A DNA stretch of 64,000 nt from Echria macrotheca (taxonomy: Eukaryota; Ascomycota; Sordariomycetes; Sordariales; Schizotheciaceae), in NCBI GenBank assembly GCA_030411725.1, contig MU839840.1, positions 496,001 through 560,000 on the forward strand. The letters are read 5' to 3'. Below the pieces are notes generated by a model. The model was not told where the DNA came from. It did no database searches and saw only the letters and a program-made list of their open reading frames with translations. Below are positions 10,275 to 21,502 of this stretch, in pieces (position 1 is the stretch's first letter; each line of letters begins with the position of its first letter). The position numbers were made by a program, and so were the translations under genes.

Positions 10275-11111
10275 TCAAAGCAACTCCTCCCCCCCTCCAT
10301 TCCCCCCTCCATTCGACGGTCCCGAAGCCACCGGCGGCCTGATATCCTCCCTCCCATCCTGCCAACTCGTACAATTGATACACCGCGTCGACTAAAATTC
10401 TCACATGCATCAGTCAGCTCAGTCCGTCCATTTCCCAATGTGTCCCAGTGAATCACATTACCTTTTCGTTGATATACTTGCGACAATACCGACACTTGAC
10501 AGTATGCTTAATGATCGGATCCCGCGAGAAACACTGATACACCGATGCGAGCCCGTAGAGCGACAGGCCCACGCCGACAAAGTTGATCAGCCTGTTTAGG
10601 AAGAACCTAGTTTTGGTAAATCACACCATCATCAGCCCCCATACTTTGCCAGAAAGAGAAAGAGAGAGAGAGAGAGAGAGAGTGAAAACAAACCCATAAG
10701 CCATAACAACAGCCCCATCCTCCTGAGCCTGCTTGAGCGTATTATACGGCTTCCCACCCGCCCCAGGCCCAGGTTTCAACACCGCAAACTTCTCTTCGAG
10801 ATTCTTGTTGAGAGGTAAAATCACCGACAGCGGAGGCAACAAGATGTCGCTGACGAGGGAGGTGACCACGGCAGTGAACATTGATGCCAATCTTTTTTTG
10901 TCACCTTTCATTTAGTCTTCTCTTTGGTAAATAATAAGGGGGGAGAGACAAACATCAAACCAAAGGCAATCTCCAAGACATTGCCCTGGAAGGCGAAATC
11001 CAAAAATCCGCGCCAGATGCTCTTCACGCGCCGTGTGGATTCTTCAAAGAGGTTGTCTGACGAGGACGAGTCGGATTCGTAGCCGTTTGTTGGTCTCCTG
11101 TCTGGCGCCAT
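10275..11111 (-). CDS. MscL-type mechanosensitive channel with Cys tail
   Basis: Predicted large-conductance mechanosensitive ion channel of the bacterial MscL family, as found in many filamentous fungi, which would release osmolytes when the membrane is stretched. Four exons (11111-10954, 10891-10694, 10606-10462, 10391-10275) encode 205 aa. The soluble N-terminus is Ser/Asp-rich; helix GFLDFAFQGNVLEIAFGLILASMFTAVVTSLVSDILLPP is the pore-lining TM1 and its amphipathic lead, read across the first intron. TM2 (FFLNRLINFVGVGLSLYGLASVY) follows intron 2. After it comes CRYC and CINC, a CxxC-x10-CxxC pattern like a zinc ribbon, split by intron 3. Splice sites were set by keeping these motifs in frame. 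The subcellular membrane cannot be read from the sequence. Confidence 0.9.
10661..10682 (+). repeat. (AG)n microsatellite in mscL intron 2
   Basis: Eleven AG units lie within the second intron of the MscL gene (CT repeats on its sense strand, extending the polypyrimidine tract). Confidence 0.9.
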
Positions 11112-11713
11112 TTTCTCTTTGCTTTTTATTTTATCGGATTTGGTGTTGTTTTTGTTCGCTGTTTGATCAAGGGAGGGAGGGAGGGAGGGATACAGCTTGC
11201 TTTGCTGCGCGGGCAAAGTCGTCAAAGTGCTGCTGCTGATCTTCGGTTGGTGCTGCTGGCTAATGATGAACGAGAACGGGGGCTTCTCTATCCTACCTAA
11301 TAAGTAAGAGGTATGAATAGGAAAAGTAAAAATGACCCCTAGCGCGGTGGAAAAAAGTCTACAGCAACACAGCTCCTCGTGAAGCAGCTCCGCGATCTCA
11401 AAGGTGAGGGGTGAAGAGGTTGGAGTTGCTCTTGTCCTGTCCCAAACGGGAATGGTTGCAACGACAGTGTGCCGCTGTCGTCACAGTGCATCTTTTCCCG
11501 GTTTTCCAGCCGCTTTCCCATCACATGTCATCCCCAAAAAGCCAATTGGTTACTGCCTCGAAGTCGTGATATCTTCATTTCTTACGGAATACGGTGATAT
11601 CTCAATTTTTTTACAGGATACACCCAAACAGATATGTAGATAAAATATGACATAAATCTGGTATATATACAAATCTCACTCTCGAAACTAAAGCCTAGAC
11701 TAAAGCGTCGAGA
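11112..11713. other. MscL upstream region
   Basis: Contains the MscL promoter/leader and the 3' end of the NMO gene. A run of GGGA units at 11171-11190 could form a G-quadruplex on the template strand of the leader. No gene. Confidence 0.5.
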
Positions 11714-12986
11714 CTAAAGCTTCGCCGACACCGTCACATACGAGTTACCCTTCTTGATCCACGCCGCCGCATCATTCACAAACTCGTCGACAATCTGCTT
11801 GGCCGACTTCTTGTCGTTGCACACGGCCGCGCACTTGCCCATCAGATAGGGCCGGAACTGGTCGAGCATCTCGTCAATGTCCCCGTCCTCGTCGGTAGCA
11901 TTCATCAGGCCCGACCCCTTGATCGCGGGCGAGTTCGCCGCCTCGCCCGACATGACCTTATCCAGATCGGCCTCGTACGGGATCTTGCCCTGCGACGTGA
12001 GCTCCTTGATCTCCTGCTGCCGCTCCTCCTCCCAGTTGACGATGTACGGGTTCTTGCGCACCCGCAGCGGGCGGCCGGTAAAGATCAGCGTGCGGATCGT
12101 GTCGTCGAAACCGGCAGTCCGGACCGCCTCCTTATGGGCCTCGGGCGCGCCGGCCTCCTCGGACAGCACGAAGCGGGTGCCGACCCAGACGGCGCTGGCG
12201 CCCATCATCAGCGACGCCGCCAGCAGCTGGCCGTTGTGGATGCCGCCGGCGGCCACCACCTGCACGGGCTGGCCCGTCAGCGGCGACTTGTAGCCCTTGC
12301 ACGCCTCCACCACGGCCGGGATGAGGATGGTCGTGGGCACATCGCCCGTGTGGCCGCCGCCCTCGCCGCCCTGCGCGCAGATGATGTCGCATCCGAGATC
12401 CAGGCACTTCTTGACGTGCTTGGGGTGGCCGATCATGTTCATGTACAGAATCCCGTGCTTGTGCAGCTTCTCGACCACGTGCTTCGGGGGGACGCCGACG
12501 GCCGACACGAACAGCTTGGCGCCCGACTCGATGATGATGTCGATGAGTTCGTTGAGCTTGCCCTTGGTGTAGTCATAGCTGTGTGCACGTCAGCATTGTA
12601 TTCTTCTCCCTGTCGATATGCAACATACTTTGTTTTCCGCGCATTGCCACCGACCTGGGGGAGCAGCAGATCCACACCAAACGGCGCCTTCTTGTCGACC
12701 AGGTGCGACTTGAGCTCCTCGATCTGGTCGCGCAGCATTTCGGGCGTATAGTTGATGCCGCCGAGCACGCCCATGCCGCCGGCGTTGGTCACGGCCGCCG
12801 CCAGCTTGGGCCCGGCCGCGACGTTCATGCCCGCCAGCAGGATGGGGTGGTTGATCTTGAACAGATCGGTGATGGGAGTTCGGATCTTCTCTGCGCGCAA
12901 CGTGTCAGCTTTTACCCAACTTTTGTCTTCCCAGGGAAGTGCTGAGAGGGATCGAGGAAAGGAGCGCGCTTACGAGGAGAGGCCAT
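11714..12986 (-). CDS. Nitronate monooxygenase with peroxisomal signal
   Basis: FMN-dependent enzyme of the 2-nitropropane dioxygenase/nitronate monooxygenase family, oxidising alkyl nitronates (for example the plant toxin propionate 3-nitronate) to carbonyl compounds and nitrite. Exons 12986-12974, 12890-12629 and 12578-11714 encode 379 aa. The 13 bp first exon reads MASP and joins as QKIRTPITDLF. AGGMGVLGG and AAGGIHNGQ are FMN-contact glycine loops, and AQGGEGGGHTGDVPT holds the family's catalytic His. The protein ends in AKL, a type 1 peroxisomal targeting signal variant, preceded by VTVS. A peroxisomal site would suit disposal of reactive oxygen, but localisation is inferred. It sits between the MscL and FOL1 genes on the same strand, with no evident functional link. 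Confidence 0.94.
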
Positions 12987-13931
12987 GGTGACGACGGTTA
13001 TGGTATGCGATAGGATTGTAGAGGACGTAGCACCAGAAGACGAGAAGAGCGAGAGCTGGGGAAGCTTATCAAGAATTCAAGAAATCCGGGGAAGCACCCG
13101 CATCTTGAATCGCCGCCGGCCGGGGTGCATGTGCCGAGGTTCGCAGGCGCAGACCGATCATCCCTCGGGGCGCTAACCTCTTTTGGTGCTCCCCTCCCTC
13201 TGCTCGTCTGACCTCTGAGGGGCATTCTTGGGACTTCTTGGGCCGAGAAAGCCGAGGCTTTTCCTTGCGACTTGATGAAACTTGATGAAGTCGCGACAAC
13301 TGTTTGCGCTGGAAGTAGACTCGATGCGTCAAGATGCGGGCTGTTTCCGCTGGCTGCAGCTCAATGCCGACTTTCTGACATTTTGGCAGACGCAATTGTC
13401 ACCATGATGGAGCGACCAAGGTGCCCCGTACCAGCCAGCAGCAGTTTGTTACACATCTATCTGCACGCGTCCGGCACCTGTCAGCGGCTAGAGTACTGGC
13501 GGGTAAGCTCAACCGCCTGTCGGAACCCCCAGCGGCCACAGGACGCGGTTTCAGCAGCATCGGCAGCTTCTAAAATGTGTAGGAAAAAAATCACAGTGAG
13601 GTGAACTTGACATTGTTCCCCTCCTCGTGGATGGTGTCTCGGCAAACGGGAGAGGAGACGGTTCTCTGCCCTCCCCGATGAGTTCGGATGTCTCATGGTT
13701 CTACACGTAAAAAAAAATGCTTCTTGATATCGCCACTACGACCCTACGGAACATCACTTGGATCTTCCAGCCTCACCCGTTGTCATCTGTCTGACTGTCT
13801 AATGGATTTAAGCTTGCCAACTTGCCTACTTGCCTATCTAAAAGTTGCCATCCCTCCACGGACTTCCGACCCAGACCTTCTCAGACTCTTCAGTCTAAAG
13901 ACATATTGTAGGTACAATAAAAATACAACCA
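12987..13931. other. NMO upstream region
   Basis: 945 bp holding the NMO promoter and the FOL1 3' end. No further gene recognised. Confidence 0.5.
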
Positions 13932-15652
13932 TCAGTACCTCCATATCGCATCCGCCATCGACACCACCTGTGCCATCTCACTAACATCATGAACCCGTAC
14001 CACGTCCGCCCCGCCTTGGACAGCCGCCGCCACGGTAGCAGCAGTCCCCCAGATGCGCTCCTTCGGCGTCGGCACCCCAGTGACTTGTCCTATGAAGCTC
14101 TTCCGGCTCGATCCCACCAGCCACGGTAAGCCTTGCAGGCCGGGCCAGTGTCTGAGCTCGTCTAGATGTCGCAGGACGTCGACGTTTTGCATCCCAAGCT
14201 TGGCGAACCCCAGGCCCGGGTCGAGCACGATACGCCACCGGCGGATGCCTGCGGCCTCGGCCGCCGCGACCCTGCCCACCAGCTCCCGCGCAATGCCGCT
14301 AATCAGGCCGCCCTCCGAGGCCGGGTAGTCGGCCAGCGAGCTCATGGTCGCCGGCGTGCCGCGCATGTGCATCAGACAGATCGTAGTGCCTAGCCGGGCA
14401 ACGGTGGGTAGCATGTCGGGATCCATCGAGCCGCCCGACACGTCGTTGACAATGTCGGCACCCGCCGCGACTGCTGCCTCGGCAACGCGTGCGCGGTACG
14501 TGTCGACGCTGATGAGCGTAGGACGGGCCGCGAAGTGCGACCGGATGAGCTTTATCGCAGGCAGCACGCGTGAGACCTCCTCCTCAACCGAAACCTCCGG
14601 GGCTCGTGGCGCCGTGGATTGCCCGCCGATGTCGATCATAGTCGCCCCGGCGTCGAGATGGGCTTGGACCGTGGCGAGAAGCGTGGCCTCGTCGAGCTGC
14701 GTGTTCTGGCCGCCGTCGGAAAATGAATCAGGCGTCATGTTGAGGATGGCCATGACGTGGGTTTTGCGATCCGGCTTGAGCGCTTGGATGGGTGGGTGAT
14801 GTGATGAGAGGGGAGTCATGGTGGTGAGGGGCGAACTGGACTTGGGGAGGGCATCGAGAAGATTCCCAATGAGTGTCCATGGTCGGCTGTGATCAATTGG
14901 CTTGGTGGGAATAAGTCTAGCATCGTTAGAATAAGTGTCTACAAAAAGGGAAGCCCGGGGAGTCTCACTCGGCAAGGGGCTTGAGAACAAACTCCCTCTC
15001 GGCAATCCCGATGTGCGGGATCTTGAGACGCTCATGATCAACTTTGACATTCTCATAAAGGAGAATATCTAAGTCAATATTTCGGGGTCCCTTGTCGATT
15101 ATCTTTTTGCGACCAAGCGAATTCTCGATATCCTGAAGTGCATCTAGCAACTCGAGTGGTTCAAGAGATGTTTCGACCTTGACAACGTTAGCAGGGCCCG
15201 AACACCAGGGATAGCCGACAGACCTCGCAAGCCCCATTGATGAATCTATCCTGGTCTAGCACATACATGGGCTCCGTCTCCCACAGCGAGCTAGTCCGTA
15301 GTACCTTGATGCCTCTCGCATCCATCTCGTTGCATGCTCTCTCGATCCAGCCAATCCGGTCTCCCATGTTGCTGCCGAGGGCGATGTAAGCCGTCTTCTT
15401 CGCGGGGGGTCCCGCCGTATCCTGAGGGAGTTCCATGACAGAGTCTGGCTTAGAACCTGGCCCTTTTGGGAGCGAGTATTTCTTAAATAAAAGGCCGTTG
15501 TCGACAGGGCGCCGAGTGGAGCTCGAATTTGGCCCTCGTTGAACTTGCCTACTCAGGTGCAGGCTTCTGAAAGCTACCGATACATGTCCAGAGACGGAAA
15601 GCGTTGGGTGCCGTGTCCTCAATGGCCTCAGCGCGGTTGCCAACCCCTTCAT
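13932..15652 (-). CDS. FOL1: Bifunctional HPPK-DHPS folate synthesis protein
   Basis: Performs two successive steps of folate synthesis: hydroxymethyl-dihydropterin pyrophosphokinase, then dihydropteroate synthase (the sulfonamide target). Exons 15652-15224, 15177-14969 and 14916-13932 encode 540 aa. Residues 1 to about 50 are Arg/Ser-rich without acids (MKGLATALRPLRTRH), like a mitochondrial presequence. HPPK starts near residue 86 (YIALGSNMGDR) and includes GPRNIDLDILLY; intron 1 (46 bp) interrupts it after NGACE. The DHPS part begins near 245 with AILNMTPDSFSDGG, then DIGGQSTAPRAP and GSSRKSFIG. Yeast Fol1 also has N-terminal dihydroneopterin aldolase domains; these are absent here and I see none in the 1.7 kb upstream. 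The start at 15652 is the first Met that opens the leader; an upstream in-frame start is possible. Confidence 0.92.
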
Positions 15653-17405
15653 CCTGTGTGGCCTTGTCGTCTGAAGATGCAAACATCGTTGGAATTTGTT
15701 TGAGCATCCTGGCCGACGAGCCCCACCTGGACAGACCATCCGCCAATCAGCGGATAGATAAGGAACCCCTCTCTGCGACTTCAAGAGCAACACCAACGGA
15801 AAACCTTCCAGTTCTTATTGACATACTCTAGGGGGCAGGAACAATCCTGACACAAGTTGCCGGTCTTGGAGAGAGGACATACTTCAACAAAACAGGAGCC
15901 CAGAGAAGCTGAATCGTCAATAACGTGGGGTTCTTTGAATCCCGGGAGAGAGCGTTGGCGGGGTCGGTCCTTTCATACATCCTCATAGTAATCCGTACGA
16001 GATTTCCTTTCCGAAGAGGTCGCACAAGGGAAGATCATCATGGCAGTTTATTTGGAACGGAGGTTGTTTTCGAGAGCAGAGCAGTTCCTGTATCCCCCGA
16101 GATCAAGTTGCACCATGTTAGCGTCTGTAACTTTCCAAGTACCGCGACATGTAGTTTTTAGGGACATGTGTGTTTTCCACACAATTTGAACATGTACGGT
16201 GTTATAGCAGAGCCAGAGACTACAGAAAAGGCGTTCAAGATGCTTCATTGGAAAACTTGGACGGTCCGAAGACCGATGGTGGAGTGGATGAGCCTTATGC
16301 ACGACAACGTCGCTGTGCTGGAGATCCTTGCCGCGGGCCCCGCCGTGACCTGATACAGATCCAAATCGGGTTAGCGTCGTTTGCTTACCACAGCCACCCG
16401 GACAGGGAGGAGCCACTCACACCAGCTTTTCCGCCCGCCAATTTGCATCAGGCCCCCGTGGCATTTTGTTCGACGCGCGAAACTTCCCCTCTCACTGACG
16501 GTCGACAAGAGAACAAGCAGCAGCGAAATCGTTCAATTTGCACACCCCCCATCCCGACCGACCCTTTGTTAGCTCCCGGCCTTGCGTTACCTTATCTCAC
16601 TTCTTGGTCCCATTGCACCTGTTCCGCTGCTTTGGCCCTGCGCCGGGCCACACACACTCTCCCCATCCCGTGGACTCGCTGCTTGTCCTCGGGCGGTTTC
16701 GCCTGCATTTCTGGCGTTTCCGGCTGCCACCGTCCTGGGACAAGGATCCATCCGATCCCACGATCTCTCTGACCTGCCTGCCCGTCCGCCCAGGAGGGAT
16801 AATAGGGCGACGAAAGGGTCAGAGGCTGATCCCGCGGATCTCCGTCCGCCCTGTTTGGTATTCGTGGTTGTCTTTGACGACCCACACCCCGCCGCCTCTG
16901 TTCCCGAGCAATACAGTCTCGATCTCGCGTGCCAACCCGCACCCCCCGCGGTCGTCTTTGGGGGACACGGCAGGGTACGCGATAGAGAAAAGCTGAGGCT
17001 ACGACGGACGGTTTGCCAAACACACCAAGAGAGAGGTATTGTCGCGAAGCTTGCCGCGCATCCCAAGCCCGGATTGGCGCCTGATCCCCGCCTCCCGTAC
17101 ACCCTGACTCTAAACGGCTGTACGGCATTCGTCGACACGCACATTCATCGTCATTGCTTGGCTTGACATTGCGTGGATCTAGCCCTCTGGTACCTCGTTC
17201 TCCTGCCTCTCTGTCGACGCCCACTCGGCGCTAGTCTCCCGGATTGACGGTTGATTGCCGTACCCCTTCCCCCACATTGGCCGGCCGCGAGACCTGATCT
17301 GATCCACGAAAGCTTCGTTGTCACATACCGCCTCCTCCTCCGCCTCCCTTCCAACCCCGGCAACTTGTTTTCGCCCTGCCCGGGCTTGGGCATCACCATC
17401 CAACC
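15653..17405. other. Divergent promoter region, FOL1 / SSXT-like gene
   Basis: 1.75 kb between divergent genes. Both strands carry open frames up to about 210 codons (16582-17224) made by GC-rich, C-rich leader sequence; none resembles a protein. No dihydroneopterin aldolase fragment is visible. Confidence 0.5.
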
Positions 17406-19113
17406 ATGTACTCGACCCCTTATGGTTACCCAAATCCTGCTGGTGGGCCGCCATTCAACGGTGCCCCACCACAGCAGAACCCTCACTTGCAGCCTGGCCC
17501 GGCCCCAGGCCAGCCGCAGCAGATGATGTATAACCCTCAGCAATTCCCCATGGGCACCCAAGCTGGCCACTTCCCGGGTGGCCCGAATCCTGCCATGATG
17601 GGAGCTCCTGGCCCTGCAGGAATGATGCAGAATGCCGGCATGCCGCACATGGCTGCTAATGGTCAAAGTAAGCCTTCCCGTCTTATCAGCCCTCTTCCCT
17701 ACCGCTTCCCCGAGTTCGCTCTGTTCTCATCCATGCTGCTCGGCGTACGATTCCGGCCCCTGTTCCATCTCCTGCTTGTCACACCTGCGGCTTGGTCTCG
17801 TGGCTGCTTGCTGTCAAAAGACATCCTGGGACAACGTCGCTCTCGACCGAGACATTGTTGATTGTCCCGGCGAGCAAAGCAACCATCCCCCATCACTGAG
17901 CCAGTGTCGATACTAACCCTCCTCGTGGTTTGACAGTGGCTTTCCAAGCCCCCTTTTCCGGCTCGCCTTACGGGGCCGGGATACCGGCTTCTGCAGCTCC
18001 CCAAGTCCAGCTTCCAGGCAATTATATGATGGCTGGTTCGATGCCCGGTGCGATGCCCGGCGTCATGGCACCGTTCCAGATGAACGCCGGTATGGCACCA
18101 CAGCAGCCGATGATGCAGCGGATGCATCCATCACAGGCGAACCAGCAAGGAATGAACGCCGCACCATCCCAACGTCCTTTCAACCCCTCTCAGGGGACGC
18201 CAAATAATTCCATGCCTCCACAGCACCCTCAGTTCTCGACACCGCAGCAGCATGGTACGCCTCAAAACCAGACGCCCACTAACCCTCAACAACCGCCAAG
18301 TGCGTCAGCCACTCCGCAGACACCAACCTTCCCAGCCGGCGGCCAACCCGCACAAGCGAATGGGACGGCTAGTGTTTCGACACCCCAGAGCCCGGCTACC
18401 GAGTCTCGGGAAAAGGAAAGATTCGACGTACTCTTGGACATCAACCAAGAGTTACTGTACGAGGTAGTGTCACTGTGTAACAGCAAAGCGGAGATTAAGA
18501 AAGAACTAGCTGCTGCTGAAGCGGCAGGGTCCAAGCCCAACGGTGTGGATCTCGCGGAAGAGGAACGGCTTACCCAGCAAGACTGGAACCAGTAAGTTGA
18601 GAACTTCATTCCGATGTCCTGACCGAGCTAATGATATTCCAAAGTTGCATGCGCAGATTGCATACGAACCTCGCGTATATGGCAGCACTTGCTGATCGCA
18701 AGTCCCTTCAAGCGCCACCTGCTCCTGGGTATCTGATGCCACCGCCCTTGAATCTGAAACTCAAGCTCAGGGTACCGCAAACCATCGCCGAGGATTCATC
18801 CGAGAAACCGCCAGATCCGAACTTGGATCGGGAAGAGAGAGACCAGATGCTGAAGGACTTATACAAGAAACTCCAAGCCCTGTTCCCAGGTGTCGACCCA
18901 AGGAAAGAGCAGCCCTCTGGGGGTCCGAATTCTCGTGCTGCTGCGACTTCGCAGCAACCAAACATGGCAAAGGGCCAAAATGGCCAAGTCATGGGTGCCC
19001 CAGGCTCCAACCATGGGAGCCCGGCGTCCGCACCACCAGCTCACAAAACGCCTCAGACTCAGATGGGGAATTCGGTTCCTCCCATGATGCAAACAACAAT
19101 GGCTGCTCCATAA
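17406..19113 (+). CDS. SSXT/SS18-like (Snf11-type) Gln/Pro-rich protein
   Basis: Predicted nuclear transcription co-factor, probably a SWI/SNF chromatin-remodelling subunit. Exons 17406-17667, 17937-18591 and 18645-19113 encode 461 aa. Residues 1 to about 240 are Pro/Gln/Met/Gly-rich, low complexity (MYSTPYGYPNPAGGPP). The folded part spans intron 2: FDVLLDINQELLYEVVSLCNSKAEIKKELAAA, then CMRRLHTNLAYMAALADRK. This resembles the SSXT domain of human SS18, where a long helix ends in an Asn-Leu-x-Tyr-x-Ala motif, and yeast Snf11. A basic Pro/Leu block and a second disordered tail follow. Intron 1 is 269 bp, the longest in this window, with branch TACTAAC. The domain call is by motif memory; the complex assignment is inferred. 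Confidence 0.8.
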
Positions 19114-21502
19114 TATGTTTATGGTTGATAGCGTTTTCTTGGCTATGGCTCAGCGGTGATTGCCTGGAAGATGAGCGGATTTTCCGAGTACGATAGAATC
19201 GATGACGATCGAAAGCAAGGCGTTGAGGCTTCTTCGGGTTTATCCGGATGGTATTGGGGCACCGTGTTTGACCAACGTGCGATTGAATGATACCAGCACT
19301 GGCGTGGTGTGCTCCCGATTTTGGATTTCGGTCAGAGTACTGAGCAAGGGGAATTGTCGCATTATATATGACAGCCGGTTGGTTAGGCGGACAGCTGTTC
19401 TCCCTGGTTCTGTGTAAAGTAAACTGCAAGGTGTCTGGTGCTGACGTTGGTGCCGCAGTGGTATCCTGCATGTATTTTGACGGCTTGGTGTCCGCGCGCA
19501 ACGCTTATGCGGTTCTCAAGTCTGTCCTGTAGCGGTGAAATAATAGCGGGAAGAGTAACAAGTAGCGATTTGGAGGGAGGGAAACCTTGAAACCTGAGAA
19601 ATCCCCAGTGAACATTGTCGGTATGGTGTCGGTGGGGAGGACGAGCGTAGATATAACGAGGAGGAGAAGATCTCAGGTCCAAGTGATTGACGCCAGGGTG
19701 GGTGGGCTGGACGTGTGGAGTAGGGATCCGAGACCGGGCTTTGGCGGGGACGGACACGGACGGGAACTTCCTCCGGTGCTGGAGGTGAGCTCCGGGTATG
19801 AAATCCGAAGTATGAAGGGCGAAAGGATGGGGAGAAGTTGGTTTATAGTAAATAGAGGAGGGTATGAAATGACTGGAGATTTCTGCGTCGTGCCCGATGA
19901 TGGTGGAAAGGCGAAGATGCTGGTCTTGGGATTGCATACGGTTTAGCTTTTCTTCGTGAGGAGCTTGAGGTACAAGCTCGTGAAAAGGTACTGCATGGAC
20001 GGAGCGGAGGAGATAAGCTAAAGCTGGTGTTAATTAACCAGCCGATCGGCGTCATCGTCTTGAGCGTGTGTCACAAGGCGGGTTTCTTCTAGGCGTGCTT
20101 GGTCTTTCGCGGCTCGGGAACCACACATAAGGTTTGTTTTCTTGTACTAGGTTGAAGAATAGAAAATGAACTGCATTCCTGACTTTTATTTATGCCCTGA
20201 CCTACACTAGGCTGCCTAGTGATACCGTGGCGTTTCCCCATCCTTCAAGCTTCTTTCATGCCCTGGGATCGATCCGTCGTTGTCCAAGTCAACTGACGCC
20301 TCCTCCCTCGGCGCCCGGGCTCCGAGTGTGGGGTTTGGGCTTCGACGGTTTGGGACTAGCTCGTCGGGAGTCAACCCGCTCGCCTCATGTTCTGCTCGTT
20401 CGATCGATCGACTCCAGCTTTGCAACAGTATCTTGACCCAAGAGAACTGGATATTTGGAGGCAGCGAATCCGTACAGTCGAGATGAATTTGCTCCGTCGG
20501 CTACTTGACTTTCCAGAGTACCGGCAACCTGGGAGCTGATCGGTGAGGGTTCCATGGCTCCAATCTTGGTCCCTGACTTTCTGCAGTTCGGCTGCATCCA
20601 CCATGCATGCAGTCAAGCAGTCTGTCATTGGACCAGGGCCTTGGCTCGTTATTTCAGGCGCCCGCAATCATTGGTGCACCGTGAGTTGGGATCGTGATGT
20701 TTGGGGGGCAAAGGAGACAAGCCAGCAATATTAAAATAAAATATTTCCAGATCAAAAGTAGCGAATGGCCTCGCGCGCTGATGATTGTGTCTTGCTGCTG
20801 CCATTGGCCTGACCCCGCAGGTGGCTCGCCCAATTCGCTGCGCCCAAGAAGGCATTCCGCCCAATTCTTCCGAAGCCGCCGTTGCAGAGAAATCAAGGGG
20901 CAAGCTTGCCCGAATCCATGACACCCGCCGGGTCTTGCTCCTCCCTTTTGCGGCGCACAACCCCTTGGCCTGTCGACGAAATCGTGCCACTGTCAAGCTT
21001 TTCCCCGGGGCTCCTCCTTCTCCAACGTCGACAGCGGAGCTGCGAAAAGCAGAAAACCGCCTGTAGTGCTGCGAAAACTGGAGGAGCAGGCCGCCAACAA
21101 CACGATCGCAACTGTTTCAGTGCTCGTCGGTCCCTCGATGAAACGAGAACGTTGACAGAAAGCGCCAACAAAGTTGCATGCCAAGAGAACTGCCAAATCC
21201 AGAGCTTCAGAGGCCCCCTTGTCCTGTCTCTCACGCTCGCCTGCCTGCCTCGGTGGCGCGCGACAACATTCCCCCCCTGCTTCCGCCGCCGCTTCCCTCG
21301 AAAAGTCAACAATTTCGCCCTTTGGAAAGCTGGGAGGTTCTTGAAGGAGTGCAGGTTGGGCGCCTCCACCACGACGGACTTTTGGACAGCGGGGAAATTC
21401 CCAACCCAAAACGACAACGGCCTCTCGATCTTGGATTACAACAACCTGGCCGTTTAACGACTGGAGGTTTTGGGTGCTTGGACCCGGCGGTCGGGCTTCG
21501 GG
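19114..21502. other. Long spacer upstream of the TBC gene
   Basis: 2.4 kb with the 3' UTR of the SSXT-like gene and the promoter/leader of the Rab-GAP gene. Open frames at 19383-19937 (-) and 20882-21511 (both strands) show no domain. Nothing else seen. Confidence 0.45.
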
